Assembly (NCBI RefSeq): GCF_000321225.1
Contig: NW_004450266.1
Location: 7,035,245 to 7,099,244, forward strand
Direction of reading: 5' to 3'
Source of the DNA: Odobenus rosmarus divergens
Taxonomy: Eukaryota; Chordata; Mammalia; Carnivora; Odobenidae
DNA length: 64,000 bases
The position numbers were made by a program, and so were the translations under genes. The first letter of the stretch is position 1, and each line of letters starts with the position of its first letter. Positions 11,733 through 21,549 of this stretch are shown piece by piece. The notes beneath the pieces are model-generated. The model worked only from the letters and a program-made list of their open reading frames with translations. It was not told the origin of the DNA and ran no database searches.

Positions 11733-12440
11733 CAGTCAATCCTCATACGGCCATACCACCCTGAATGCACCGGATCTCGTCTGATCTCGGAAGCTAAGCA
11801 GGGTCGGGCCTGGTTAGTAGTTGGATGGAATATGTATTTGTGAATTTGCCTACTCACTAAAATGCATTAGTAACCTGCACATCCGTACGCATTGCACTCT
11901 TGTGGTCCTTCACGGCCATGCATGGAATGTGAAAATTTGAGTTTCCCGAGGCATGCATTCCCAGCTGAGGCTGAACGAGGCAATGCTCTGGGTTCTTGTT
12001 ACAGCTCTGGTACTGTAAACAAGTATCCTTTTCGCGGTCTATTTAGTGCCACATTTTTCACATTTTTGTTGGTGATTTTGCTGTTTAAAATGGCTCCACA
12101 CACAGTGCTGAGTGCAATCTAGTGCTCCTAAGCGAGGAGGCTAGGATGTGTGTGCCTTACAAGAAAACACACGTATTCGCTAAGCTCCATTCGGGCATGA
12201 GTTAGCACCGTTAGCTGTGAGTTCGGTGTTAATGAAATCAACAATATATATTTTAAAAGGTGCTTTTACATGGAAATACGCATGAGATGATGTATTAATC
12301 GGCTGACGAAAATGTTCTGACCAGAAGCTGGCAGGAACCTCGCTCTCTACTTCTTCAGGGGCAGCGGTTCAGTCCTCGCCAATTCAGCGTTCATGGCTAC
12401 TTGATAGAACGTAGCCACTGGGATCAGTGAGGACCGCCCG
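11733..12440 (+). mobile_element. Tigger-like (pogo/Tc1-mariner) DNA transposon remnant
   Basis: The ends are imperfect inverted repeats: CAGTCAATCCTCA at the left and TGAGGACCGCCCG at the right, each flanked by TA (11731-11732, 12441-12442), the Tc1/mariner target. The interior matches what I remember of a Tigger element: a stretch ending in TTTAAAATGGCTCC (ATG 12090) that begins the transposase and breaks at a TAG (12120-12122), followed by HTH-region remnants. The element is an internally deleted, non-coding fossil. Its left end is interrupted by a 5S rRNA fragment. The subfamily is not assigned. Confidence 0.75.
11746..11828 (+). pseudogene. 5S rRNA pseudogene fragment (nt 4-86)
   Basis: Eighty-three bases align without gaps to vertebrate 5S rRNA from nucleotide 4 to 86. 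I count four mismatches (5S nt 24, 27, 30 and 78), the first two being CpG changes. Box A and the intermediate element of the internal RNA polymerase III promoter are present (for example GAAGCTAAGCAGGGTCGGG), but box C is cut off and the last ~35 bases are absent. It is therefore not a functional 5S gene. It has no A-tail and lies inside the left end of a Tigger-like element. Confidence 0.93.
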
Positions 12441-12473
12441 TATAGAAACATGTTGTCCAAAGCAGCAGCGGGC

Positions 12474-12531
12474 AACAGCGCTGGCATAGAACTCTCCGTT
12501 AAAACAGCGCTGGCATAGAACTCTCCATTAA
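12474..12531. repeat. 29-bp tandem duplication
   Basis: AACAGCGCTGGCATAGAACT plus CTCCGTTAA is repeated once, with one G/A change in the second unit. It lies 33 bp after the Tigger-like element. Confidence 0.93.
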
Positions 12532-12864
12532 CAGGGATGCTGTGACTAAGCTATTATTACTAGTTAATCACCGGTAGCCCTACTTCCTCATGCTCCAATA
12601 ATGCTATTACTAATTAACCATGCTACTTTAATTCTGTGTGTATTATTTAACAAGAGGGCTATAGTGCTATATTGTTATTAAGTGGCTGTACCAAAGTCAG
12701 CCAGAGAATGTGTCCACAAGTTCTTTTTCCCTTGCCTTCCTGAAGGCAAAATCCCCAAAATAAAGCCTTTCTCCGGACTATGTCCCAGAGGCTTCTGCAG
12801 ACAGAAAGCAGAAACAAGCACTCTCTGGAGCAGTGATCTAGGGCAAAGCTCAGAGCAGCTCCTT

Positions 12865-12888
12865 GGGGGAGGGGGGCAGGGGGTAGGG
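12865..12888 (+). other. Canonical G-quadruplex motif
   Basis: Four G-tracts (5, 6, 5 and 3 Gs) are separated by loops A, CA and TA. This is a textbook short-loop quadruplex sequence in otherwise unique DNA. Confidence 0.85.
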
Positions 12889-13009
12889 AGCTGTAGCTAG
12901 GCGGACTTTTTGGCTGCACCCGCTCCTCTCCGGGACCCTCCCCTGCCCGGCTGGCTGAGCAGAGTCTGCGAAGGAGCAACCCCACTCCTTGCTGCCCTAG
13001 TTAAAATGC

Positions 13010-13220
13010 CAGCCTGGTATTTATTTGTTTTCTCCCAGACAGATGCCAATTATGGGGGGCTGGGGAAAGAGACAATGGCCCAGATCTGATTGACAATGGC
13101 TGCTGAACAAGGGACCTCTGTGGCATGTTTAATGAAAAGACCACTGTGTTTTTATTGCGTCTATTTGATTTTAGAGTGTCGTTTAAAGAAACAATTCAAC
13201 CAGCAGGATTAACTGCTTCT
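13010..13220. other. Candidate conserved non-coding element
   Basis: A repeat-free, AT-leaning block with motif-like words (CTGATTGACAATGG, similar to homeodomain-cofactor and SOX sites, and TTTTATTGCGTC) and no coding signature. It looks like constrained regulatory DNA, but I have no alignment to show conservation. Confidence 0.25.
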
Positions 13221-13675
13221 GGGCTTTCTCTTCTCCCTGTGGCTCTGTGGGTGTCCTCTCACCATTTCCCTTCCTCCCTCTCCTCCAGCAGGTTCCTTCC
13301 CAGACCTTCCTGGTGCTCACACAGAAGCCAAGGCCTGCCCACGGTCCCCCCAGGCCAGAACTCTGCAGGGGCTCCCGATCTGTCTCCAGAGCCTGCTCTT
13401 CTCAGCACCGCCATCCTTCGGGCCAGCATCTTATCTCTTGCCTGGCCACCCGCAAGAGCCTCGATGCTTGCTTGCCTCAGTTGTTCACGACCTCTATAGA
13501 AGGTTCCCTCCCCCCAGGAGGTTTTTAGACACACGGAGGGCAGGTTTGGGTTGTTAGCGATGAGCCAGGGAGTGGAACAGGTGCTTAGTGCTGGAGGCCG
13601 TCCAGAATGATCCCGCAGTGATTTTACTCCCTTTGCCACTTTGTAGACAAAGTGACTTAGTTTCTAGTCCCACAA

Positions 13676-13745
13676 TCCAATTACCAAATTGTACAGTATG
13701 TGAATTGTATCCAAATAAAGCTGCTTATATATATATTTTGAAAAT
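13676..13745 (+). mobile_element. Short L1 3'-end remnant
   Basis: AATTGTACAGTATGTGAATT and ATCCAAATAAAGCTG resemble the last ~60 bases of an old L1 3'UTR. Confidence 0.55.
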
Positions 13746-13804
13746 CTAATTACCATACTTCCCTACCCAAAACTCCTAAAGGACTTGGTATCATCTGCAG
13801 AGGC

Positions 13805-14135
13805 TCAAGTTCAAACTCCAATCGTGACACATGACAGTTTCATCAAGTTCTAGGCCCTTCTATCTCCCCAATTTATGGCTTCTCCCTGCTTGCGATGGAC
13901 CACATGGTGGAGGTTCTCAGCCCCACCCCAACACCCTCTTCACTTAGATCCCACCTCTGCCTGCTGGTCACATCCTCTCTGTCTAGAGTGCATGCCCGCA
14001 CACCTCCTTCCCCGACAAATGCCTACTCCTCCTTCAAGGCTCTGTTTAGGCATCACTTCTTCTGGAAAGCCCACCATGACTCCTCCCATCCTCAGGCTGC
14101 CTCCAGCAGTTTCCCTTGTATCATCTGTAGGACAG
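13805..14135 (+). mobile_element. LINE2 fragment
   Basis: CACATCCTCTCTGTCTAGAG, then AGGCATCACTTCTTCTGGAA follow the L2 3' order. The open frame across it is incidental. Confidence 0.75.
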
Positions 14136-14139
14136 ATGC

Positions 14140-15235
14140 TCTACTAGACAGCCCCAGGCAGGGAGCAGGCCAGATTCAGTGCCCCACAGAGAGCCAGGCT
14201 TACAAGAGAGAGAAGAGCTCCCCTTCTCCCAACCAGACGCAGCTCTGCCTCTTCCTGTTTTACGTATTAGGATTTCATGAGAGAATTTGTTTGGAGAAGA
14301 ATGTCCACGGCCACAAAAGATTTGGAAACATTGTTCTAGGTTGTTGAGTTTGTCTGATGGGGAAACTGAGGCCCTGAGACTTCTTCATGATGACTTCTGA
14401 AGGCTAAGTAAGTATGGAGTCAGTCAGTCTGAGGATCAAAGGCCAGCAGGTCACTGTACAGCGTTCTTGCCAATGAGGGTCTAGAGATCCAGAGTAAGAG
14501 AAAGCTGGAAAGGGAATGATCAAACTGAACTCAATAGCCCGCTATGCTGACACATCTGATAAAGCTCCAACCCAAGAGGAGGTATGCCTTGGAAGAGGCT
14601 GCAGAACGTTAACTGGGAAGACAGGTTTATGCTTCCAGAGCCTTTCTCTTGTCTTTCTAAAGGACGTTAGAGATGGTAAAGCCACTTACTCCTCTGGGTT
14701 CTTGTGTTCGTGCATTGATTTGCACTTTTCACACCATTCCAGAATATTCTATGTACTGGTCCATTATCCATAAGAGACCATGACCTCTCTAAGGGGGAGA
14801 AGGGGTGAACCGTGTTCACACTGACACCCCCACAGACAGTACGGAGAGACAGCCTGTTTGCTGAGTACTCCTCCTTAACTTACAAGGGGGAAACCCAGGT
14901 CCGACCTCCTGAGGGCAAGACCCAAGGCCTCTAGTCGTTTAATGGAGAAGCTGGGTGGAACCCAAGTCTTTAGACTTTCACTGCTCACCCCTAAGCCCCG
15001 ACCTTGCCTGGGTGGTGCCAACACAGGCCCCTCAGCACATAAGCTCCCCATGCTCCTTCCCACCTGGGTGGGGGGCAGAGGTAGTGGTGGTGTGTGACCT
15101 GGCATTGCATCATGGGGGGACAATGTCGTAAGGAGGCCTTCTTGTTCTTTAAGTGACTGAATTGCCCAACCCCAGGAAAGGGGAGAAGGGGAAGCAAATA
15201 GGTACTCATTGTGCACCGAACACCAGAAACCTTGT
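14140..15235. other. Mostly unique sequence
   Basis: Apart from a weak MIR at 14345, nothing is recognised. Minus-strand frames at 14875-15263 are low-complexity. Confidence 0.45.
14345..14440 (-). repeat. MIR fragment
   Basis: GGGGAAACTGAGGCCCTGAG is recognisable; the rest is weak. Confidence 0.5.
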
Positions 15236-15252
15236 CACACACACACACACAC
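15236..15252. repeat. (CA)n microsatellite
   Basis: About eight CA units. Confidence 0.9.
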
Positions 15253-15264
15253 ATAAAATTCATA

Positions 15265-15440
15265 GTCTAGCAACACATTAACATAGTTATCTCATTGGGT
15301 TCCCATGACAACCCCAGGAAGTAGTGATTTCCATCCCCATTTTCAAGGGGGCCAATCAAGGCCAAGAATAAATGACCCTAAAATAGGGATTTTCAGACTC
15401 AAGTCAAATCTCTGTGACCCCAAAGCCCAGGTGCTTTTTC
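15265..15440 (-). repeat. MIR
   Basis: ATGACAACCCCAGGAAGTAG and CCATCCCCATTTTCAAGGGG mark the MIR 3' half reversed. Confidence 0.65.
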
Positions 15441-15534
15441 CAGCACCTAGTTTCCCTAGCCTCCCGGACTGACTCACTCTATGCCGAGTTCCACTTCATA
15501 GCATTATAACAAGATCCAGCCAATGCAAATTCAA

Positions 15535-15660
15535 TTCACCATTCAACAATCATTCCCTGAGAGCCAACTCTGTGTGAATCTCCCCCTACCCCAGGCCATA
15601 AAACAGAGATAAGGAAAGCACAGTCCTGCCCTCCCAAAGTCACAGGCTACTTCCTTTCAA
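15535..15660 (-). repeat. Ancient interspersed repeat (L2/MIR-type end)
   Basis: CATTCAACAATCATTCCCTG and AGCACAGTCCTGCCCTCCCA mark a diverged copy. Confidence 0.42.
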
Positions 15661-15714
15661 CGCGAAACAGTATACGCTAGGGAGGAAGGTAAGGCAAAGA
15701 TTTTTAAAAAGAAA

Positions 15715-15885
15715 CCAGCATCTATTGAGTGCTTACTGGATACATGACATGTTCTGAAGGCTTTATATTTAATACTCATAACACCATAGGTGTATTCTAT
15801 TGTCGTTATTCCCCCATATCCCAGAGGGATTTGACACTCAAAGTGATTCTGTCACCTGTCCCTATACTGCTGTGGGGACAAAGGC
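15715..15885 (-). repeat. MIR
   Basis: TCTATTGAGTGCTTACTGGA and TATTTAATACTCATAACACC show the reversed MIR 3' end. Confidence 0.7.
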
Positions 15886-16302
15886 ACGGCCAGGTCAGCC
15901 TGGAGGCAAAGCCTTTGCTAGACTCAACCACTGCATTATATCAGAGCTTCATTATATCGGAGAAAGGCTTCCTGGGAGCCGGTTGGTTTTCTGGCTCCAA
16001 ACAGAATCCCAATCTCTTCCTCCTAGGACTCCTTACAAAAACAGAGGTAATTAACTGGAGATTTTTTTAAAGTCCTCCCCTGATTTTGATCCTAAGAAAA
16101 CACTCTTTTCCTCTCAGCATGCCAGAGGCATTACCATGCCACTCCTTGGCTCAGTCCCCTCCCAACGCCTGAGATCTTTCCTTTTCTTCCTTACCCTGAA
16201 AGGTCCAGCCAATTACAATCTCCTGGAGAGTTTTCTCCCTTCCAGCATGCACACGTGACCACCTCTCCCTCTACATTCTTAGCAGGTCTTGGAGCTGGCA
16301 GT

Positions 16303-16322
16303 GGGGGGGGGGGGGGGGGGGG
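16303..16322. repeat. Poly-G run of 20
   Basis: Twenty consecutive Gs, then ATGGGG. The tract could fold as a quadruplex and is prone to length error in assembly. Confidence 0.95.
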
Positions 16323-16374
16323 ATGGGGAAGAGGCCTTAAGGTACCAAAAGTCCAGTATTTACAAGGCATTAGA

Positions 16375-16565
16375 TGGGGAGTTTTACATAATTCCATCTT
16401 TTAATCTCACTTTGTCCTTACACTGCTTATTTCATGAAGCAGGTGTTACCATGACACAGAAAATGAGTCACACTGAAGGGCCATTACTTGCTCAAGGTCA
16501 CCCAGCTCATGAGCACCAGAGTGAGAATTCATTGTGTCTGACCCTCAAGTCCACATTCTTAGCTT
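16375..16565 (-). repeat. MIR
   Basis: TACTTGCTCAAGGTCACCCA and TTCATGAAGCAGGTGTTACC fit a reversed MIR. Confidence 0.75.
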
Positions 16566-16699
16566 ATCGTGCCTGGTATGATACTTGTCTCCTTCTGCAG
16601 ATGTCTGTCCAGTTGGGAACAGATGGTGTACTTCTTGAAGGCAGAAATAGGGTTATTGCTGTATCCCCTGAACCCTTGGCATGTAGTAATTACTTACTG

Positions 16700-18040
16700 A
16701 AATTTTATTTTCTTCTGTGATTATAAAATATAATTAACATATAGTGCTGTATTAGTTTCAGGTGTACAATACAGTGATTCAACAATTCTATACCTTACTC
16801 AGTGCTCATCACAATAAGTACACTCTTAACCCCCTTTTCTATTGTAAATAATCGTGCAATAAATCATAGGGGTGCATGTATCTTTTCGAATTAGTGTTTG
16901 TGTTTTCTTTGGGTAAATATCCAGTAATGGAGTAAGGTAATTCTATTTTTAATTTTTTGAGGAACCTCCATCCTGTTTTCCACAGTGGCTGCACCAGTTT
17001 GCATTCCCACCAGCAGTGCATGAGGGTTCCTTTTTCTCCACATCCTTGCCAACACTTGCTGTTTCTTGTGTTTTTGATTTGAGCCATTCTAACAGGCGTG
17101 AGGTAATATTTCACTGTGGTTTTGATTTGCATTCCCCTGATGATTAGTGATGTTGAGCCTCTTTTTACATGTCTGTTGGCCATCTGGATGTCTTCTTTGG
17201 AAAAAATGTCTATTCAGGTTCTCTGCCCATTTTTAAATCAGATCATTTGTTTCTGTTTTGTTTTGTTTTGGTGTTGAGTTATAAAAGTTTTTTATATATT
17301 TTAGATATTAACCCCCTATTGGATGTGTCATTTACAAATATCTTCTCCCATTCAGTAGGTTGCCTTGTCATTTTATTGATGGTTTTCTTCACTGTGCAGA
17401 AGCCTTTTATTTTGGCTTAGTCTGGATAGTTTGATTTTGCTTTAGTTTCCCTTGCCTGAGGAGACATATCTAGAAAAATGTTGCTACGGCTGATGTTAAA
17501 GAAATTGCTGCCTATGTTCTCTTCTAGGAGTTTCATGGTTTCAGGTCTCACATTTAGGTCCAGAGTCCATTTTGAGTTTACTTTTGTGTATGGAGTAAGA
17601 AAGTGGTCCAGTTACATTTTTTTGCACGTAGCTGTCCACCGTTCCCAGCACCATTTGTTGAAAAGACTGTCTTTTGTCCATTGTACATTCTTGCCGCCTT
17701 TGTCACAGATGAATTGACCATACAAGCGTGAGTTTATTTCTGGGCTCTCTACTCTGTTCCATTGATCTAGGTGTCTGTTTTTGTGCCAGTACCATGCTGT
17801 TTAACAGGAGTGCAGACCCCAGCTTGGTAGTATATCCTGAAATCTGGGATTGTGATACCTCCAGCATTCTTCTTTCTCAAGAATGCTTTCGCTATTCAGA
17901 ATCTTTTGTGGTTCCATACATATATTAGTTCTAGCTCTGTGAAAAATGCTGTTAGTGTTTTGATAAGGACTGCATTAGATCTGTAGATTGCTTTGGGTAG
18001 TATGGCCATTTTAACAATAAATGAATATTTTAAGTGCCCT
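16700..18040 (-). mobile_element. 5'-truncated L1, antisense (ORF2 C-terminal region and 3'UTR)
   Basis: The 3' end is on the left (CATATAGTGCTGTATTAGTT). The minus strand then encodes degraded ORF2 C-terminal peptides, for example [20 protein letters not shown] and [20 protein letters not shown] at 16839-17183, with stops and a deletion after that block. Further upstream ORF2 sequence runs to about 18.04 kb. This is a dead copy with no intact frame. Confidence 0.9.
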
Positions 18041-19130
18041 TATAGCCTCCGTGTTCAGTGGAGTGCCTTATATGCATTTTCTAAAAATTAAGACAATATT
18101 TTATTGGCAGTTAAGCTTAGCATTAATGATTTTGTACTTTCTCTCCACACACACACAAAGTATAAGACAATGCTGTTCCTGCTAACATTTCATTGCTATT
18201 TCAACTCAATTATTATAACCCTGGTTAACCCCAGGTCTAGGTAAAAAGTTAACTCCAACCTACTCTGGATTTCACTCCTAGCCCTTCTGTGGCATGGGGA
18301 TGGCTCTGGATTCTCAGGTTTGTGGAGCAGCATAGTGGCAATAAAGGTGGAGGGCCTGGGTTCCTAGGCCCTGCTCTTTCTCTAAGTAACTTCTTAACTT
18401 GATTACAGCTGGTTAATCTCCTTACACCTTAGTTTTTCAAAAGAAAAAGGACTCTTGGGTTCCAACTGAAGCTCTGATGTTCTGTGAATCAGGCAAGAGG
18501 AACTCAGAGGTTCTAGTGAAGGGTTTTTTGGGTTTTTTTTAAAGATGGAGATGAGTAAGTTTCTAACCACAACCCCAAATCCGGCAAGACGTGTTCCAAT
18601 GCCACCCAACAGCCCTGAGGTCACCACGAGCCTGACAGCATCTGGAATGAAGTTCCTCCTAACAGGTAGAAATTCCATTGTTGATTTCCACATCAATTCC
18701 TACAATATAAAGTACGATGAAAAATTAAGGACAGCTACCTACCTCAAAATATTAAGAATAAGTACCTCTGGGTACTCTGTAGCAATTCTTTCTGCCTTTC
18801 TGCAGGAAGCAGCCTCATGGCTGGAAGAGAAGCTTTGGAGACACGCATCCAGGAGAAGAACAAACCCTTCGAAACCATTCTCATTTAAGTGTATTATTTA
18901 GAGTTATAAGGGGAACCAAAGGAAGAACTGAAAATGTGATGTATATTGACTCCTAAGTGCACCCTGGGAGGAGGTGGGAGAGGTGGGATGTCAGTGAGCT
19001 AAACCCTCACTTAACCCAACAGGCAGGCAACAGACGCTGTGTAAAGCTGATACATCACTTTGGAGCAGTTTAAGAAAATACTATGAAATGATATGCAAGC
19101 AATCACCTGAAGAACGAAAATCAAAAGAAG
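18041..19130. other. Unique sequence
   Basis: No repeat identified. The 118-codon frame 18545-18901 and 97-codon reverse frame 18403-18696 overlap each other and have no family match. Confidence 0.45.
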
Positions 19131-19140
19131 TTAAATGTGG

Positions 19141-19345
19141 GGGACGCCTGGGTGGCTCAGTGAGTTAAGTGACAGACTCCTGGTTTTGGTTCAGGCCATG
19201 ATCTTAGGGTCATGGGATTAAGCCCTGCCTTGGGCTCTGTGGTTGGCGTGGAGGCTGCTTGGGGTTCTCTCTCTTTCCCTCTGCCCCTCCCCCCACCCCA
19301 GGCCCCCTCCGTTCGCACCCTCTCTGTCTCTCTCTAAAAAAAAAG
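19141..19345 (+). mobile_element. CAN-SINE, older subtype
   Basis: The head GGGGACGCCTGGGTGGCTCAG is followed by a CTTGGGCTCTGTGGTTGGCG body that differs from the CTGCTCAGCGGGGAG type seen elsewhere here. TTAAATGTGG flanks both ends (19131-19140, 19353-19362). Confidence 0.92.
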
Positions 19346-19364
19346 GAAGTAGTTAAATGTGGTT

Positions 19365-19979
19365 ACCTCAGGAGAGGGGGTCTGAGGTTGGGGAAGTGTT
19401 TTGCTTTTCAGTATAAGACTTCCTGCACTATTTTATTTCGTAATCATTTATAAGGATACCTTTGATTTTAGAAAATGAAAAAAAACAATTTGCTCCTCAG
19501 GAAGTTACTGTCCTTCTGGGAGTTCAGAGCCATTCCCATGGTTCTGTTCAGCCGCATCACGTTGCTGTGGCTTTTGGTGGACAGGGTGTGGTGCCAGGGG
19601 GGCAGAAGCTGTGTGTTCAGTGTTCACGGTAAGGGGCAGGTGTAAGGGGCAGGCGCAGCACAATCTTTCTAGAAGTGGTGGTGAATGTCCACATGTTCTC
19701 CATGTTCTCTCAAAAAGTACGCTATCTGAAAACATGATTTAAACCATCAGTAATGACGCTGGGCAAACAGCCCAGCCTCCTAGGATGACATGGACAGGGG
19801 AAAGAATTGCCAGGTATGACATGTTGGCTAATTGCTTGGAGTAAGGGACCTGGGAAAGCATCTGTAAAGAAAGCCCAATCCTAGCGATGCTGTGAAAAGT
19901 TCAGATCAAGATTAGCCAGGTGTCTGTGTCCTAAGCTGCGTGGTCATTCTCAGGCTGGCAGCCAGAGATGGGGTGAAGA
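19365..19979. other. Unique sequence
   Basis: Contains a small CAGGTGTAAGGGGCAGGCG imperfect tandem near 19630-19655; otherwise nothing recognised. Confidence 0.45.
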
Positions 19980-20190
19980 GGGTGCAAAGGGTGCCAGGCT
20001 GGACTCAGAAGACATGGGTTTTGGCCGTGACCCTGACAAGGCTGGGCTGTGGGCTCTGAACTGCTTACAGATGGTCCCACACAGAGCAGCCCACTCCGGT
20101 TCATTCTCCTCTCCCAGCCTCACTCTCCTTAGCTGCACACACAAATTTAAAAATCGCTACCTCTAGAGTTGTCTCGAGGATTAAAGGAGT
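19980..20190 (+). repeat. MIR
   Basis: TGTCTCGAGGATTAAAGGAG and AGCCTCACTCTCCTTAGCTG are the MIR 3' half. An L2 fragment adjoins it. Confidence 0.65.
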
Positions 20191-20194
20191 TAAT

Positions 20195-20298
20195 ATAGCA
20201 AAAGCACTGGAGTTCTGCAACTTCCTAACTGATCTCCCTAGCCTTACCTTGCCTGGGTCACAACCCTTCCATGGCTTTCCACTTCCCTGCTGCATTAT
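20195..20298 (+). mobile_element. LINE2 fragment, left part
   Basis: CTTCCTAACTGATCTCCCTA and CCATGGCTTTCCACTTCCC are L2 sequence. It continues at 20735 after the hAT insertion. Confidence 0.7.
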
Positions 20299-20730
20299 GT
20301 CCCAATATGACGTGAACCACACAAATGAGCCATGTATGCAATTTTATTTACCTGGGATCATGACCTGAGCCGAAGGCAGACACTTAATTGACTGAGCCAC
20401 CCAGGCGCCCAGCCACATACGTAATTTTAAAAGTTCTAGTAGCCACTCTAAAAAAGTAAAGGGAAGCAATTGACATTAATTTGAACAATATACTGTATGT
20501 ATTTTATTTATAAATATATTTTATCTAAAACATTATCATTTTAGCACATAATCAATATAGAAAAATTATGAATGGAACATTTTATATTCTTTTTTTTTTT
20601 TTTCATTCTAAGTCTCTGAAATGCAGTGTGTATTTTACACTTAAGGTAGTACGAGTTTGGACTAGCCACATGTCAAGGGCTCAATAGCCGTATGTGGCTG
20701 TTGGCTACCATACAGTATAGTATAGATCTC
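20299..20730 (+). mobile_element. Non-autonomous hAT-type element split by a CAN-SINE head
   Basis: TTCTAGTAGCCACTCTAAAA and GTGTATTTTACACTTAAGGT, ending GCTACCATACAGTATAG, match the reverse of the copy at 8.46-8.76 kb. It is inserted in an L2 and carries the SINE fragment 20346-20410. Confidence 0.78.
20346..20410 (-). mobile_element. CAN-SINE head fragment
   Basis: Only about 65 bases of the tRNA-like head are present, reading GAGCCACCCAGGCGCCC on the plus strand. The imperfect repeats GCCATGTATGCAATTTTA and GCCACATACGTAATTTTA on either side look like its target duplication. It is inserted in a hAT element. Confidence 0.8.
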
Positions 20731-20734
20731 AATC

Positions 20735-20895
20735 TTCTTTCAGTTTCTCTAACTGACTACACACTCTCTGGCCTCTTCTCACATGCTCTCCCCTTTGCCT
20801 GGAGCATGCTCCACCACCCCAACCCCATTTTGCAGGGCTAACTTTCAAATCAGGTCACTTCCTCCTGGAAATTCCTCATGACTCTGTTGGCCTAG
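20735..20895 (+). mobile_element. LINE2 fragment, right part
   Basis: CTCTGGCCTCTTCTCACATG, TTGCCTGGAGCATGCTCC and TCACTTCCTCCTGGAAATTC continue the L2 in the correct order. Confidence 0.75.
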
Positions 20896-21253
20896 GGCAA
20901 GATACCTCATTACCTCATGAGCCACTGAACAAAGGAGGAAGCAGATCTCAACAACAACGCTGGTTAAACTATGACATGCACACAACATGTAAGAGGCATC
21001 CCGATTTCAGAGTTGTTGAAATGCTCAATTACGTGTGTCGTGCAATCTATGCCGTATGGCAAATGCCCCCCCGCCCCCCTGTCCCCTGGAGAGTAACCCT
21101 TCAGGACACGTTGGTAGAAGGTGCTGAGCTCCGCTTTCCTTGGGCTTCACTGAAAGGTGGGGAATGACTGCTTATGGAGTCCCCACTGCGGCCCAGCCGT
21201 TTTCCTTACGTTATTTTAATGACTCCTCAACACAATTTTATTTGGTATATCCC

Positions 21254-21412
21254 TCATTTTTTTTTAAATTCTTTATTAACATATAATACATTATTTGTTT
21301 CAGGGGTACAGGTCTGTGATTCCTCAGTCTTGCACAATTCACAGTGCTCACCATAGCACATACCCTCCCCAATGTCCATCACCCAGCCACCCCATCCCTC
21401 CCACCCCCCTCT
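21254..21412 (-). mobile_element. Very short L1 3' end, antisense
   Basis: TTTATTAACATATAATACAT, then GGGGTACAGGTCTGTGATTC and ACATACCCTCCCCAATGTCC are carnivore L1 3'UTR. TGGTATATCC(C/T)TCATT flanks both sides (21243, 21413) as the target duplication, so the whole insert is only ~160 bp. Confidence 0.88.
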
Positions 21413-21459
21413 GGTATATCCTTCATTTTTTTTTTTTTTTAATCCTTCATTTTTAAGAA

Positions 21460-21545
21460 GAAGAAATGGCAGCTCAGAAAGGCAAAGCTGCCCAGCTAGT
21501 ACACAACAAAGCCAGGACTGGAACTCAGGCCCACGCTCTTCCAGC
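21460..21545 (-). repeat. MIR core fragment
   Basis: GCCCAGCTAGTACACAACAA and CAGGACTGGAACTCAGGCCC are reversed MIR core, adjoining the short L1 end. Confidence 0.65.
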
Positions 21546-21549
21546 AAGG

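Noticed and set aside
11746..11828. Functional 5S rRNA gene
   Set aside because: The last ~35 nucleotides, including most of box C, and a T-run terminator are missing.
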